From NCBI GenBank assembly GCA_015499985.1, contig JAAAUF010000125.1, positions 1 through 62,041 of the forward strand: a stretch of 62,041 bases of DNA, written 5' to 3'. The notes beneath the pieces are model-generated. The model was given only the letters and a program-made list of their open reading frames with translations, did not search any database and had not been told where the DNA came from. The stretch comes from Haplosporangium gracile. Taxonomy: Eukaryota; Mortierellomycota; Mortierellomycetes; Mortierellales; Mortierellaceae. Shown one piece after another: positions 33,890 through 46,502 of this stretch. A program made the translations under genes and the position numbers. Position 1 is the first letter of the stretch. Each line of letters opens with the position of its first letter.

Positions 33890-35411
33890 ATGAATTCCGG
33901 CCCTATGATGTCAAAGCCCTTGCCTTCCCCTCCCATGTCCGGAATGCCTCAAAGGGTAAAATAAACAACAACAAGCAGCGCACCTTCAGATTCGCTTCTC
34001 CCAGGACTTCGAGACACCAGTAGAACTTCTTCTCACTGTAATCAATTGCAACGGATAATACAACATCGAGCTAAAAACAACCTCTTGCTTTTCAATCGTT
34101 TTACAACCGTTATATACTAGCCCTTTTACTCGGGGCCTATAGACGGTGCTCGGCCAAACCCAGGATTCGGCAACCAACCTCCCTTGCGACCCATCCCTGC
34201 TCATGTAGGTCCTTTTCTCTTCCTTTCTATAACTTGTTCATGATGTCTACTGGCTGGTATACTGTAACACATCAAGTCAGATAATTCTCGATGGATTCAA
34301 TCACTCCAGATATCCTAGTAGCTATCCTATTTTGACTAGGTACTCTCCTCTCTGTATCACAGCAATTGTTGACTGACCCGTATGCACCCAACACAACAAT
34401 CCCTCTGAATATATAGTTACAACGCCCGCCGATGGACCAACCAATGCAAGGGCAACTCAGACAATCCAACCCTCTCGATGACTTGGTCGAGTCTGAAAAG
34501 GAATACCTCTCAGACCTCAAGATTCTACTTCAGGTACAAAATTGTTCTTTTCTTTTCCATGGCCAAAAATGAAAACGTAGTATCTGTTCTCTAAAAGAAG
34601 AAGGCCCCAAGAAAAAATAAGCTCGGCGCTCACACAACAGCCTCTTTCCCGTTTGTACCGCCCAACTTTTGCTTTTGACACAAAATAGCGCGTATCGGCA
34701 GGATGGACACAGGATGATTTCCCTCCTAAGGAGGTCGATGAGATGCTCAGGAATATCGAAGAAATCCACGCCATCAACCGAAAGCTGACAAGGAGACTTG
34801 ACGAGGTCATGGGAAGCCAACATCCCGACGCAGAGTTGGTCCTTGCTCTTATTTGGTTTGTGGACATGATCGAGGCTCCCTATTCCAACTACTGCAGGAC
34901 CCATGTGCCGCTTCTCGACAATTGGCCAGAAATCATCAACAATTCCAGACTGCAGAACATCTTGACTGTAAGTGTGGGAACATAACAACCAAAAATATTG
35001 GTAAGTCATGCTCTGCAGGATGCAACCATTAACACATTTTTTCACATCATCTCATCTTGGCTTTTTATGTCGCTTTCAGGCAATCGCTGCTGAACAGGTT
35101 CAGCATGTTACTCTGGATTCCTTCCTGATGAAACCAATTGACCGGCTACACTACTATCGGAGACTGTATATGGTAAGTTGTCGAAGGGGTGTGAATCAGT
35201 GTGTGTGCTTAGGGCTCATATCTATCCCAGTTCTCAAAAAAAAAAAAAAAGACTAATAATAACGCTCTCAGAATAGACTGCTTTTGGTGTTCATGCTGCT
35301 AGTGAGTTCATTCCTGCTATACCACCAAGTCCAACTATCAAGCATGTACAAGACTTCATATCGTCCTTTGCTGATGGTCTCTGTTTATTCACCAACCACC
35401 TCCTCCCTTGA
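33890..35411 (+). CDS. RhoGEF (DH-domain) protein, apparently truncated
   Basis: Five exons join in phase 0: 33890-33955, 34121-34204, 34417-34533, 34689-34967 and 35080-35172. A sixth is tentative (35277-35411, ending IKHVQDFISSFADG...LLP). A short Pro-rich start is followed by DH-domain helices: LDDLVESEKEYLSDLKILLQ (helix 1, the E.EY..DL signature), RVSAGWTQDDFPPKEVDEML, then PYSNYCRTHVPLLDNWPEII and TLDSFLMKPIDRLHYYRRLY near the C-terminal helices. DH domains load GTP onto Rho/Rac/Cdc42 GTPases at the cell cortex. The final helix, usually RLL.STEPG, and any PH domain are missing; no frame downstream supplies them. Either the last exons were missed, the gene is broken, or it encodes a short DH-only protein. 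Length with the tentative exon would be 257 residues. Confidence 0.6.
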
Positions 35412-36149
35412 CTCAATTGCCCCACTTATAAGCACACCCCTGTCTGCCATACCTTGACTGTTTTAGAATGGAAGGCTGCCCGCCTGCCTCCAGGTCTGCC
35501 TCAAGGGTGTTGTTATTGGTATTGGTACCCATCGGTTGTGCATCCGACAGCAAGTTCTGTCTGTCTGTTGTTGCCTAATGAGTAACAAAAGGGGTCAATG
35601 CAAAATGTCAGCAACCAAGAGTCTTACTGAATGTGTCCTGTTGAATACAATGAACGGGACTGAGAGAGAAAGAGAGAGAGAGATGTCCTGCGAGCTTGTT
35701 GAATGATAACGCCAAGCCTTTTTATTCCCCCAGTCTGCAGGCGGAATCAAAACTGTCGTGGGTTGTTGCATACCATTACTGTTGTTGCTGTACGTGTGTG
35801 CGGTTATGAGTGATGAGTGTATGAGTGCTGTCCTGTGTGAAGTTGTTGTGATCCCGATGAGTGAAGTCCTGTCAGGAGGTAAAAAGTTTTCTGGCTGGGT
35901 TGGTGGAGATGATCGCGTTCTGAAGAAAAGAAAGAAGGGGGGAGAAATAAAAGAGTGAGTACAGCGCTCTTTACAAAATCTCCCAATTGTGCATTCAGAT
36001 GAGGGACTGCCACGATGCACATATTTGTATCAGTGATTGATCGATTTATTTATTTTTTTCATTGTGGTGAATGTACAAGGGTGGATGGATGTGAGTTGGT
36101 TTGTAAAATGGTGTGCAAATGCCTTCGTTCTCTCGCTATAACAGATCTT
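35412..36149. other. Intergenic region between convergent genes
   Basis: No gene recognised between the RhoGEF and the end of the minus-strand aminotransferase. It should hold the 3' UTRs of both. Confidence 0.5.
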
Positions 36150-38090
36150 TTAAGCGGAAAAGAATTGGTCAATGGTGTGTCCAAAGCGAATGGAAGCCTG
36201 CTCCATCTGCTCAAAACTGGCATACGCAAACGTCGCACGCAAGTAATTGGCATCTTCGTCAAACCAGCAGTTCAACACATCTGCAGCGTTAACATCCTGG
36301 GGCTTGGGCTTGCAGCTGAACTGCCACCCGGGGACCATCAGCACATTGTTCTCGATACACTTCCTGAACAACTCGAGCATCAACACCGAGTCCTTAACGG
36401 ACTTGTAGCGGGGGTGCTGGTCCAGATGGATTTTGATCCAAATGAACATCCCTGCAGAGGGCTCGATGAAACTCGCCAGCTTGGGGTTGATGTAAGTCTT
36501 AAACGCCGTCTGGAGGTACTGAGAGCGCTTCAAGTACTCTGCGCGGACATTCTCGGTCAAGTACCGCGTGTAACCCTCCTGGCCCCAGTGCGAAACCAGC
36601 ATCTCGGCGAGGATAGCCTGCGAAAACCCGCTGGGCTGCTGGATGGTCACCTCGTTGTGGTACTGCATAATGTCACAGAACTGGGCGTTCATCGACATGT
36701 ATCCAACACGGCATCCGGGCGCAAGCGTCTTGGAGAACGTGTCCAGTCGGATCACACGACCGTCGGTATCCATTGACAACAGCGAGGGCATCCATAATCC
36801 ATCCTCGACATGAAACTGGAGGTAGTAGTAAGGGTCATCCTCGATCAAGATTAAGTCGTGATCTTGTGCAACCGAAAGAATATCCATCCGTCTCTTGACC
36901 GACATGGTCGCACCCGTGGGGTTCTGTCCCGTGGGGATCAAATAAACAACACGAGGCTTGGATTCGTTAGCCTGCTCGGGGGTAGATCCCCAGTTATCCA
37001 AGATTCGTCTCAATCCTGTAGCCGTCATGCCTTCGCCATCCATCTCGACCGCGATATGACCGACCCCCAAGGGGTCCAATGTTTCCAATGCGGTGGGGTA
37101 GGTCCATTCTTCGACAAAGATCTTGTCGCCTCTATTGCAGAGTAACCCGACTACTTTGGAGAATGCATCTGTGTTACCGGCAGAGAGGATGACATCCCAG
37201 TCCTGGTACTGGGGCTGGTGCATCAATCGGACGTGCTCCCTACAAAAGTCTCTCAGCGACTTGATGCCCGTTCCAATGCCGTACTAGAGATTCAATTGGT
37301 AGTGGTAAAGAAAGAAGGATGTCAGCCTTTTTTTCTTGCGTGCTTTTGACAATGTATGTTGATGCATGTGTGCCTATGCAGACATGATCACCAAAAAGAA
37401 GGTTATCCAAATCAAAATGAACGAACTAACTCAATATTGAAGAGATCGAGTGTTATCCCTATCGAGTCCAAAAAAGTAAACGAAACAAAGAAAAAAAAAA
37501 CCATCCTCCCCTGAACCTGAACAGAAGGGACCTTGCACAACAAACCATCGAACGAATAGGAGCTATTTCTTACCTGCAGGGAAGCGGTCAAGCTCTCGAT
37601 CTTGTCAGGCTGGGGTGCAAGAGGGACAGTAACAAGGTCAGACGAGATGGTCTTTGCCTTCTGTGGGTGCGCCTCTCCTGCCGCTGAGCGCATGTCTGTG
37701 ATCTGCGCCGACAGGGAATGGAAAGGGAATGTCGAAGGATGAGGCAAACCTAGATCGATGCAAGCAGAAGAAAAAGACAAAGAAGACCACCACCACACAT
37801 AACAAAAAAAATTAATGAAACGGTTACACTGTAATTCGGTGCATTTCACTAGCCTCGATCTTGAGATGTGTGCTACTTGTTTAGTGCGAGAATATATTGA
37901 AAAAGGAGAGGATGAATAGGATGGAAGAAAGTACTGTACCTCCACCGAGAGAGATCATATCGCCGTGCATCAGAGGAAGAAGGCTCTTCAGGGGACTCTT
38001 CTTGCGTGTGGCACCCTCGAGGGAGAGGAACCCTGAAAAGTCCTTGGCCACGGGCAATTGCGAAGCAGCTGAAGCAGGAGCGGGTGACAT
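36150..38090 (-). CDS. ARO8: Aromatic / 2-aminoadipate aminotransferase (Aro8/KAT II-like, PLP fold type I)
   Basis: Three exons on the minus strand (38090-37940, 37749-37574, 37283-36150) give 486 residues. Class I/II aminotransferase landmarks: MISLGGG-LPHPSTFPFHSL at the N-terminal substrate lid, ILSAGNTDAFSKVVGLL, VEEWTYPTALETL, the YLIPTGQNPTGATMS loop with the cofactor Asn, LILIEDDPYYYLQF with the Asp and Tyr that hold PLP, and DTFSKTLAPGCRVGYMS with the Schiff-base Lys. The protein matches fungal Aro8 and animal KAT/AADAT in order and length. It transaminates aromatic amino acids and 2-aminoadipate with 2-oxoglutarate, in Tyr/Phe and lysine metabolism; cytosolic is expected, as no convincing presequence is seen. 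It is not obviously linked in function to its neighbours. Confidence 0.92.
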
Positions 38091-39506
38091 TTTTTGTTTT
38101 AAGTATTTAGTGCTGGGGAGTTTTTTTTTATGAAATGAAATGAAGGAAGGATGTGTTTGATCGATGGATCGACGTAAGAGAATGTGTGCTGAAGGGGAGC
38201 TCGGTGGAAATGTCGATCAAAACTGTAAAGAGACAGGTGAAGGGACGGCGGGTATGTTGGATGATGAACTGGAACGAAGAGGAAGAAGAAGAAGGAAAGA
38301 AAAAGAAGAGAGAAGATCGAAAGGCCCTTTTTATGAGAATATCCGTCAAAGAAGAAGGTTCAACCACTTGCCGCACCTTGTTTGCTCCCTTCTTCGTTCT
38401 CGACTCGACTCTTTGCGCCATTCATCCGCGAAAACACAATAACACAAAAGGGTAAAAATGAACAGCATGAACGAGCGAATGCCAAAGTCAAAAAAAAAAA
38501 AAAAGGATCATTCACGGACTTGGAAAACAAAACAAACACACACATTTATGAAAATATTCCAATGGATGCAACCGAAAAGTCATATCACCCACTCCACTCC
38601 TCTCCTCACTCAACAAAATAACATACAAAAAAGGAGCGCAATAAACAAACAAACAAAAAAATGCATACAAAAAAGAGTCATCGAACTCACAACCGGCGAT
38701 TTGGCATTTCTGCCTTCCTTGTTCCCGTGTTTAATTGAAACTGAAAGTTTGTTTGCTGGTTGGAAGGAGGGGATAAAAAGAACGAGAGCTCACTTTTGTT
38801 TGCTTGTACAACCACGCTTGTAAATACGCCTTAAGGTAGTCTCCCACCTTACAGCTCTCCTTCTTCTCCCCACCAACTTTCCCACCCTTGTTGTGTTTGT
38901 GTACATAAAAACAAAAACCGTAGCTCCGCAGCAACCACAGGGGTTTCAAGTACCACGGTCCCCCCCCCTCCCCCCTATTCATCCTTCTCACACACTTCTC
39001 CGACGGAAGACAAAAGAGAGTCATTTCAACAGTGCGCTCCTACGACTCAAGAAATACCTAGATGGACAAAATAATAGTGTTTCTTGATAATCTAGTTTTT
39101 TTGTGACAAACATTACTCTGCACGCTATGGACGCTATAAACGCCTAAACATCGACTTATTTGCAACAATGACATATTATGCTGCGAGAATTCAGCCCCTG
39201 CTTGTAGTCTGTCCAATGTATGAAGTGTTTGGGGAAGCTAAAGGAAAATATGTTGGGTGGAAGCACAAATAAAAAAAAAGATGGTCGACGCGAGAAAGAA
39301 AGCGAGCGAGAACCAATTAATCGTGTTGCACGCTCCATTCATAGTCAATGGAAAAGGGGCAATACAACAGGCTTTTTCTGTGTTTATTGCTGAGAATGAA
39401 CAATTGCTGTCCCAAAGGACACAAAAAGACGGGTCATTTCAGTTGCTCCAGAGGAAGAACAAATCAACTGACCCGGATCATAAAAAAGAATATGTCCCAT
39501 CAGGTT
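38091..39506. other. Intergenic region between two minus-strand genes
   Basis: About 1.4 kb. The first 300 bases are purine-rich on the plus strand (leader side of the aminotransferase gene); the rest contains A-runs and short low-complexity sequence. No supportable coding region. Confidence 0.5.
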
Positions 39507-42500
39507 CTAGACGAGGGCATGGCCAATCCTAGGGCAATCCTGACTCAAATGACCAGGCATATCGCAGTACCTGCAGCCAGCCTGACACTCCGAGCTGGCA
39601 TGGCCCAACTGTGCACAATTGCCACAACGCACCTCGCCTCGCTGACGCCAATGCGTCTTCTTGGGTCCAGCAGTCTCGTACCCTGGAGGAACACTTCCCC
39701 CATTTCCTCCGCTTCCATTTCCGGGCGAAGGTGCCGATGACAGCAACGACGCGTTGAAAGATCCTGTCAAGGGAGACATCAGCGACTCCATGGAACCACT
39801 GGAAGCCATGGCCGAGGTGATGCCACTAGTCGACATGGGCGATTGCGACGGCGAGTCCATCCCGCTAAGGGTACGATGGCCCATCAAGGGCGACGATGGG
39901 GCAGAAGGCTGGCGACCAAGACCGAGGAGGCCACTGTTGAATCCTGGAGGTGGCATCGAAAGGTTGCCCATGCTCGAGAGCCCTGGAGGTCCCGAAGTCA
40001 TTGAATGCTGCTGATGCTGCTGGTACTGTTGTTGATGTTGTTGTTGTTGCTGCTGCTGCTGCATCTGCTGCATCTGCATGCGGTGCTGGTGAGAAGCAAG
40101 GACATGTTTCTCCAACTGGCGGTATCTCTCCTCAATCTTCCAAACATATCGCTGAATCTCTTCCATCTCCCGCTGCTTTTGCGCCTCCATGGACTGGATA
40201 GCCTGCTGCTCGTGCTCACGCGCCAAAGAGGCCAGAGTCGAGTACCGCTCCGTCAACGACGACACCTGCTGCTGCATCGAAACCAAGGTTGTCAAGAGCG
40301 ACTTATTCTCAACCTGCAACGTGTGAACAAGCGAGACCAGGGTCTGGTTGGGAAGCCTGGCCAAGTCCTCAACGTTATCCGTTCCTGCATCTTCCTCGTC
40401 AGCCTCCAGAGAAGACTGCGCGACGAGTCCCTGCAATGAAGCCGCATCCTGAGGCGTAATGGTCTTGGAGAGATTGGCGACAATGTCCTGATGAATCTCC
40501 GAGCGCTCCTTCTGCTGGGCACCGCGTGGTCCGCTCGTTTGGATGTTGGAGGACTTTTCACCACGCTCCTCCGAGAACCGCTTGCGGGATGCCGCTTGCT
40601 GATTGCGCTCTGTTTCCCTGGCTGCATGGGCCGCACGATTGGCGAGAGTCGCCGCAGAAGGGCCCCACGTAGGAACTTTGACTTCAGTAGCCGTTTCAGT
40701 CGAAGGTCTCGATTCAGCGTCCAGTACATCGGCAACAGTAGAGGCAACAGTAGAAGCAACGGCAGGAGCAACAGGAGTGGCAGGAGTAGGTGTGGGTGTT
40801 GGTGCGGGAGCAGCATCCTTGACAACCTGCGACGACAACCTCTTGGCCTGCTGGACTTCCTTTTGTTCGTGTGCCTTCTTCTCCTTGGCCTTTTCCCTTG
40901 CCATAGCCTCCTCGACCTCACGAGCCTCTTGAGCCCGACGTGCTGCCTCCTGAGCCCGGCGTGTTACCTCTGCCTCCTCCGCCGCGACCTTTTTCACCCG
41001 AGCTGCCTCGGCCTCACGAGCGTCTTCAGCAGCTTTCTTCTCCTGAACGAGTTGGGCCTCCTTCCTTTCCCTCAACTCCTTAGCCTCCTGTCGCTCCAGA
41101 GCCCCCTGCGCCTCCCGAACTTCGCGGGCATGTCTAGCCTCCTCTGCCTTCTTGGTGACTGCTTGAGCAGCAGCGCTCTCTTCCGCCTCGGCAGCTTCTT
41201 TGGCCTGACGCTTGGCATCCTTCTTGGCCTGCTTCTTCAGCTCCCTGGCCTCTTTAGACGAAACCGCCATCAGTGGCTCGACAGGGGTGTTTTTGATGAT
41301 CGGTGTGGTGGTAGGGCGAGTTGAATCAGCAACGCCTCCAGATGACTCCACGACAGAATCGACTGGCTCTGGCTCCTCGGCGGTGACTGCGGCAGCGGCA
41401 GCGGCAGCCTCGGCGGCCTTCTTCTTCTTCTTGTCCTTCTTCTTCCTGTTTTTGCTGGGTGTCGACGCTCCTGTCAAATCCGCGTCCTCATCGTCCGAGA
41501 CCTGGGCGCTAGCGGTGGGCGTAACATCGCGACTTGGAACCAGGTAGCTCTTGGCGCTGAACTTGCTGTCACTGACATCCTGACCAATCGACTTGAGGAA
41601 CTTTTTTTCCTTCTGGATAGCCGCCATCTCGCCCATAGCGCGCGCACCCTCTCGCATCATCAGGCGGGATACCATGACAGCCAAAACGCGGCGGCCGGTC
41701 TTGACACCCTCCCTGAACTGCTGGGCCAGCTTCATCCGACCTTCCTGCGACTTGAGCACTCGAGAGCGGAAATGATCGTCGTGCAGTCCCAGCTGCACAG
41801 CCTCCAGAACCTCGGCTTCCTCCATCAAGATCCCGAGAGTGTTCAGACAAACGGTCGCAAAGTCAAGGCTGGAGAACAAAGTCAGGCGGGACTGGAAGAA
41901 CCACTTGCGTGTCTCGACAGAGAGGAACTCGAGCTTCTTGATCCTCCGACGGAACTCCTTGTTGGCAACCTTCTCAAGTCGTCCCTGAACCGTCTTTTGC
42001 GACTCCTGGAAATATATAGAGGCGACCGACTCGACCTCCTCGTCAACTTCCCTGAGCTTGTTGAGGACCAAGACTCGGAACTGGCCCATCTTAGTGTCGA
42101 AGATAGGAATCAATTGCTCCACCATCTTGAGAGCGTTACGGCACTTTTCTGGACTCTCCTCCAAAATCTTGTCAATCCTGGCTGTCCCGACTTTACCCTC
42201 CTGAATACGCGTTAAGGCCAGTTTGAGAATCTTTGTTTGCGCCGCTGCCAACTCTTTGATGAACTCACGAAGAGATCTCTCGGAGGACTCCAGAACATCT
42301 GCCGTGAGCTGCTTGTGAACGTGCTGCATGTTGTCGATAAACAATTTGAATCCGCTGTCGACTTCCCCTACAGGATCCACTTGAGAATTATCAGATACTG
42401 AACCCTTCTTCTTGGATGAAGGCTTCTTGACCTTGGCTTCGACACCTGTCCAAATCTATCGCATGATCGGTGATATGTTAATTAGTTTAACGACCATGAC

Positions 42501-43651
42501 CGCGAAGGCACCTTGTTTGGAAGATCACTAAAGGTAGAGCTTGTATTAGTTACCTCTTGGAAGGAGACAAGCTGATTCTTGTATGTATGAGCAAACTCCT
42601 TGCCGCGGGTAGGCGCCAAGATCCCGGAGCGAACCTTCTCTGCACCGTCCATGCGTTCTAATGCCTCCTCGACATGCCTCCAGACGGGACCAATCTGCTT
42701 CCGAAGACCTTCCTGATCTCGCATCCGCATCCGCTGTAGCTCCTCGTTGAAAAGCTCTTTGTCCAGATCGAGATCGGCAGGGGTCTTAGAGTGTCCCTTG
42801 GTATGTTGGCATGTCGGGTTCATGATCTGATTTTGGAGCTGAGCTTTGGTGACGCGTTTCAAGAGTGGATATCCCTGATGTCCGAGAGTCATCTGAGCCT
42901 TTTCGATGGAAATGGTCGAAAGGATCGGGGTGACGTCGTCCTGTTGTTGGTTTTGTTCCTGACTCTGAAGGGGGTATGCCGCGTAGAGGGCCTCAAAGTC
43001 GACCAGGGAAAAGACCTCGGGTGATGTATAAAGAGCGCTTGGTTGTTGAATCCAATCCCGAACAGTATCGACAATCTCAGCCACAAATCCTTCCTGACCA
43101 GATCCAGCAGCAGGCGCGGGTCCTGTTCCTGTTCCTGCTTTGCTGGCGGCAATGGCCGCGGCTGCGATCGATCCTGCGCCCGAGACGCCATTGGAGCGTC
43201 CGTGTCCATGGCCACCGCCGTTCGCTATAGTGTCTGCTGTCGACCGTTGGTAAAACCGCTCGCAGACGACCATGGCGTACTCCTTGTGTTTTTTCTTGGG
43301 TTCTGATCCTGAGCTAGCGTCCGAGCCATTGGAGCCATTGGAGCGAGTGCCCTTCTTGTCGGTGCCACCAGAATTCTTGTCCTTGCCAAACGTTTTCTTA
43401 AAGACCCACTGAGCCCACTCCCGACAGTAGAAGCAAGTGTTTTGGTCACAGGCGCGAAACTTTGCGAGTTCCTTGGTGAGTAGGGTCATTTCGACCTTAA
43501 GGGAGGAAGGGACGAGGTGCGGGTGTTGCATAATGGAGGCCTCGGATGAGGATTGGTGGCGTGGATCAGCGTCAGGTTTGGAGGGATTGGCCTTTGCTCC
43601 TTGGAGGAGGGGGACGATGGTGGGGAGGTGGAGGTCAGACTCGGACGACAT
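39507..43651 (-). CDS. Large coiled-coil protein with two C-terminal CCHC zinc knuckles
   Basis: Two exons on the minus strand, 43651-42554 and 42455-39507, give 1348 residues. The N-terminal exon has a Cys-containing block (CDQNTCFYCREWAQWVFKK) and a Gly/Ser/Ala linker. The second exon starts with a helical region rich in Glu/Lys (about 42380-41600), then a very charged Ala/Glu/Lys/Arg coiled-coil segment (about 41270-40830), a second coiled coil (VHTLQVENKSLLTTLVSMQQ onward), a polyGln run and a Pro/Gly/Ser-rich stretch. The end carries two C-X2-C-X4-H-X4-C knuckles, CGNCAQLGHASSEC and CRYCDMPGHLSQDC, 5 residues apart, which suggests single-stranded RNA binding. I do not recognise the family. 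The start is the MSSESDL Met at 43651 because the upstream frame is pyrimidine-leader sequence. Confidence 0.8.
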
Positions 43652-44121
43652 GGCGGTTTTGTTATTGAGAAGTGCGTGTATTTGTAAAGGAGGAGGGGTA
43701 AAGCAAGGAAGAAATGTAGGAAGAGAAAGAGAAGTGCACAGCTGTTTTTGTCTCTTGACGATGTGGTGAGTTGTCAAAGGGGAGTAAAGGTGAGAGAGAA
43801 AAAGGCAAGCTTAGAAAAAGATAACAAAAGGTAGAGATCACGTGTGAATGTGGCCGTTGCATTTGCGATCACCTGGGCGGGCACAAAAGAAAGAATTGAC
43901 CTCATTCCCACATAATTTTTGCACTTTCGCCCTTTCGTTCTTTTGATGTTCCTTGGTGGAATTCATAGAAGGAACGACACGGACGCCAAATGACGCAGGG
44001 ATACATACATGTTTTTTGCTTGGCGCAAGGAAAGACACAGAGCTGCTGGGTCATCAAATATATCATTGCATTATTAGAAAAAAGCTGGACTATTACTACA
44101 GTTACTATTACTACGTTTTGC
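43652..44121. other. Intergenic spacer
   Basis: Leader of the zinc-knuckle gene (pyrimidine-rich on its coding strand) and 3' flank of the WW-domain gene. No gene seen. Confidence 0.5.
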
Positions 44122-45051
44122 TTAGAATCCACCTCCAAAGTCTCCACCCCCAAAGTCGCCGCCACCTCCAAAGTCGCCACCACCTCCAAAGTCACCGCCA
44201 CTAACATGCTCGACGGGGGCAATGTCGCCGCCGTAATAGCCTCCGTACATTCCTCCTCCAAGCATGCTTCCTGCCATCAGACCCATTGCTCCACCTAAAG
44301 ATACCATAAGAGAACAAACAAGCAAACAGATAAACCAGTAAGTGGGTGAATGGACAGCTCCCTTTGCAAAAAGATGGATAAAGTGGGACAGCTTTGTGTG
44401 CTCTCAAGCAAACAACACTCACTAACTCTCAACACAAAATAAAAACTTCACACACACACAAACACTCAAAAAGAGAGAGCAGAGGTCCCGAAATGAAACT
44501 CACCTGCCATCATGCCCATGGCCAGACCTGCACCTGCACCCATACCACCTTGACGGTTGTAAGAGTCATAAAAGCCGCTTTGGTTGTTGCCAAACTGCTG
44601 CCTCTGGAGCTGTTGAATCTGGTGGAAGCGGGTCGTCTCCTGTGCGTGATAGGAAGGGCCCAGAGGATGGGCCCAGGTCACATTGTGTGTCTGAGGGTGA
44701 ACATAGTACAGGCTCTGTTTGTTAGGATCGTATTGAGATATCCTATTTTTGTTTGAACAAAAAAGAGTGAGTGAGTGAATGAGTGAGTGAGTGAGTAAGT
44801 GAGCAGGAAAAAGAGGACATGAGCTTGGCGATAGGATGAACAGGGTGCAAGTGAATGAATGACAAAAAAAGTAGAGGCAGATGTGGAGAGTTGAGTAATG
44901 AGCAAAGAGTATATGCGTACCATCCTTGGGGCAGGGTTGAAGGGGGGATGTTGGCAGCGTACTGCTGCTGTTGTTGGTAGTGTTGTTGCTGTTGGTGTGG
45001 GCGGTATGAGCTCGAGCCGTTGTCGACGCCTTTAGAACCTGAGCAACCCAT
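44122..45051 (-). CDS. Small WW-domain protein with MGC N-terminus and Gly-rich tail
   Basis: Three exons on the minus strand (45051-44921, 44742-44504, 44294-44122) give 180 residues. The protein starts MGCSGSKG, which fits N-myristoylation at Gly2 plus palmitoylation at Cys3. A polyGln stretch leads to a WW domain assembled across intron 1: LPQGW, then ISQYDPNKQSLYYVHPQTHN and VTWAHP, with both Trp, the YY pair and the final Pro in place. After a Gln-rich helix the tail is Gly/Met-rich (AMGLMAGSMLGGGMYGGYYG) and ends in four near-identical GGDFGG units. WW domains bind Pro-rich ligands. With the lipidation signal this suggests a membrane-tethered adaptor. Similar WW proteins with Gly-rich tails are common in fungi, but I cannot name an orthologue. 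Confidence 0.8.
44764..44803. repeat. GAGT/GTGA microsatellite inside intron 1 of the WW gene
   Basis: About ten imperfect tetranucleotide units within the intron between exons 1 and 2 of the WW-domain gene. Confidence 0.85.
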
Positions 45052-46502
45052 GGTTGATTATAGTAAGTAGTGGCGGTAGTAAGTACTGAAATGGAAAAGG
45101 ATAGGAAAGTGCGTTGAAATGAAAAAAGGAAGATAGAGTGTGTATGGTCGTGAGTGTGGTTGTTGTGGAGTGAAGAAAAGATGACAAGTGCGTGAAAAAA
45201 ATGTAAGAGGAGAGAAGAACAAAAGTGGGTTCAGTTGGAAAAAAAAAACCGTTACCGGGTTTCGAGACAACCAAATCTTCGACTTTTGTGAAGAAAAGAC
45301 CGTCCCCCCGATAACACTCGGGATGAATAAAAATTGGTGGCACCATCGACATCATTCTTTCTTCATCGCCAACAAAAAAAATTCAGGGACAACGACGATC
45401 AGTTCTGATCAAATTTCTAGACATAACCTGAGACTGATTAACATAGTGCATCCGAAACCTTTCTCCTTCGCATTCCTCTTTGAACACCGCCACACATTTC
45501 TTTTATTTGTTTTACTCTTCAGCCAAACCAAATAAAAATAACCGTTAGAAATGCAAAAGGATGGTTGCGTACATAGACCTTCACGATTTTTCTCAGCCAC
45601 CGAAAAAGATTGCTGGCTAAGTCAATTCCATGCCACGGATTGTCGAGTGGTCCTTTAATCAAACCAGTTAGTTGCCTCCAACCGCCTACTTACCCATCTC
45701 CACTGGTTTTTCTCTTTATTTTTCACTGCCACATCAACAGCAAAACGTGTTTTCATCTCAACGATCCGTGCTGTCGCAAAAGGGTTAACACAATCCAACA
45801 AATGAGACGATTTCGTTCCTGGATTAACGATCTGGCTTTTAAGATAGGCCCCTGGTTCCACACATCGTTCAAAATACCGCGCTTCCCTCATAACGCCAAA
45901 ATCCAAGTACCAAGAACGAGGACCCTTTTTGCCCGTCCTTACCTTTTCCTTTCCTTTCTCTTTTTCTCTCCTTACCTCGTACGCATTCTGCGCAACATCA
46001 TGCCCACCCCTGATGGGAAAAATAAAGCAAAAAAAAACACCTCAAACATGTTGATAACCTGCAGACGGTGGGAAGGGAGGAAAAAAGAAGGGCGTTACAC
46101 TACCCTGGCCTTGTGCCCCTCCTTTTCCCTGTTCGCCCCTTCCCCGCCGTTCAACCTGTTGTTGTTCCCTACCGCATCTCCGCAACTTTTATTTGTCACA
46201 GAGAAAATTGGTGCCCAAAAGTGCTCAGGCCGCTCACTTGATTAGTCTTTTTTTTTTCTTCTTGCGTTGCCTCACCATGGCCCCCATCCATCCAATCTAA
46301 ACCAAAATCTCAGCAAACATTTGCATGGCAGGACAAGACAGAACAAAGATAATGCATTGTTCGTTTAAAAAAACTGTTTGTTTTATTTGTATCCATTTTG
46401 CTCGAAATTTGCGAGGCGAAAAGAAGAGAAGGTCAAACATATTAGGGTAAATAGGAGAGAGAGAAAAAGGGAAGGAAAAAAAAGCTATGGAAGGTTTAGC
46501 AT
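45052..46502. other. Intergenic region
   Basis: About 1.4 kb between the WW gene start and the 3' end of the UNC93-like gene. A plus-strand frame at 45610-46245 has no domain or coding character. No gene called. Confidence 0.45.

Noticed and set aside
36015..36776. Plus-strand frame opposite the aminotransferase
   Set aside because: Antisense of clear PLP-enzyme coding sequence.
40491..41324. Plus-strand frame opposite the zinc-knuckle protein
   Set aside because: Leu/Ser-rich reverse complement of a charged coiled-coil coding region; the minus strand carries the real gene.
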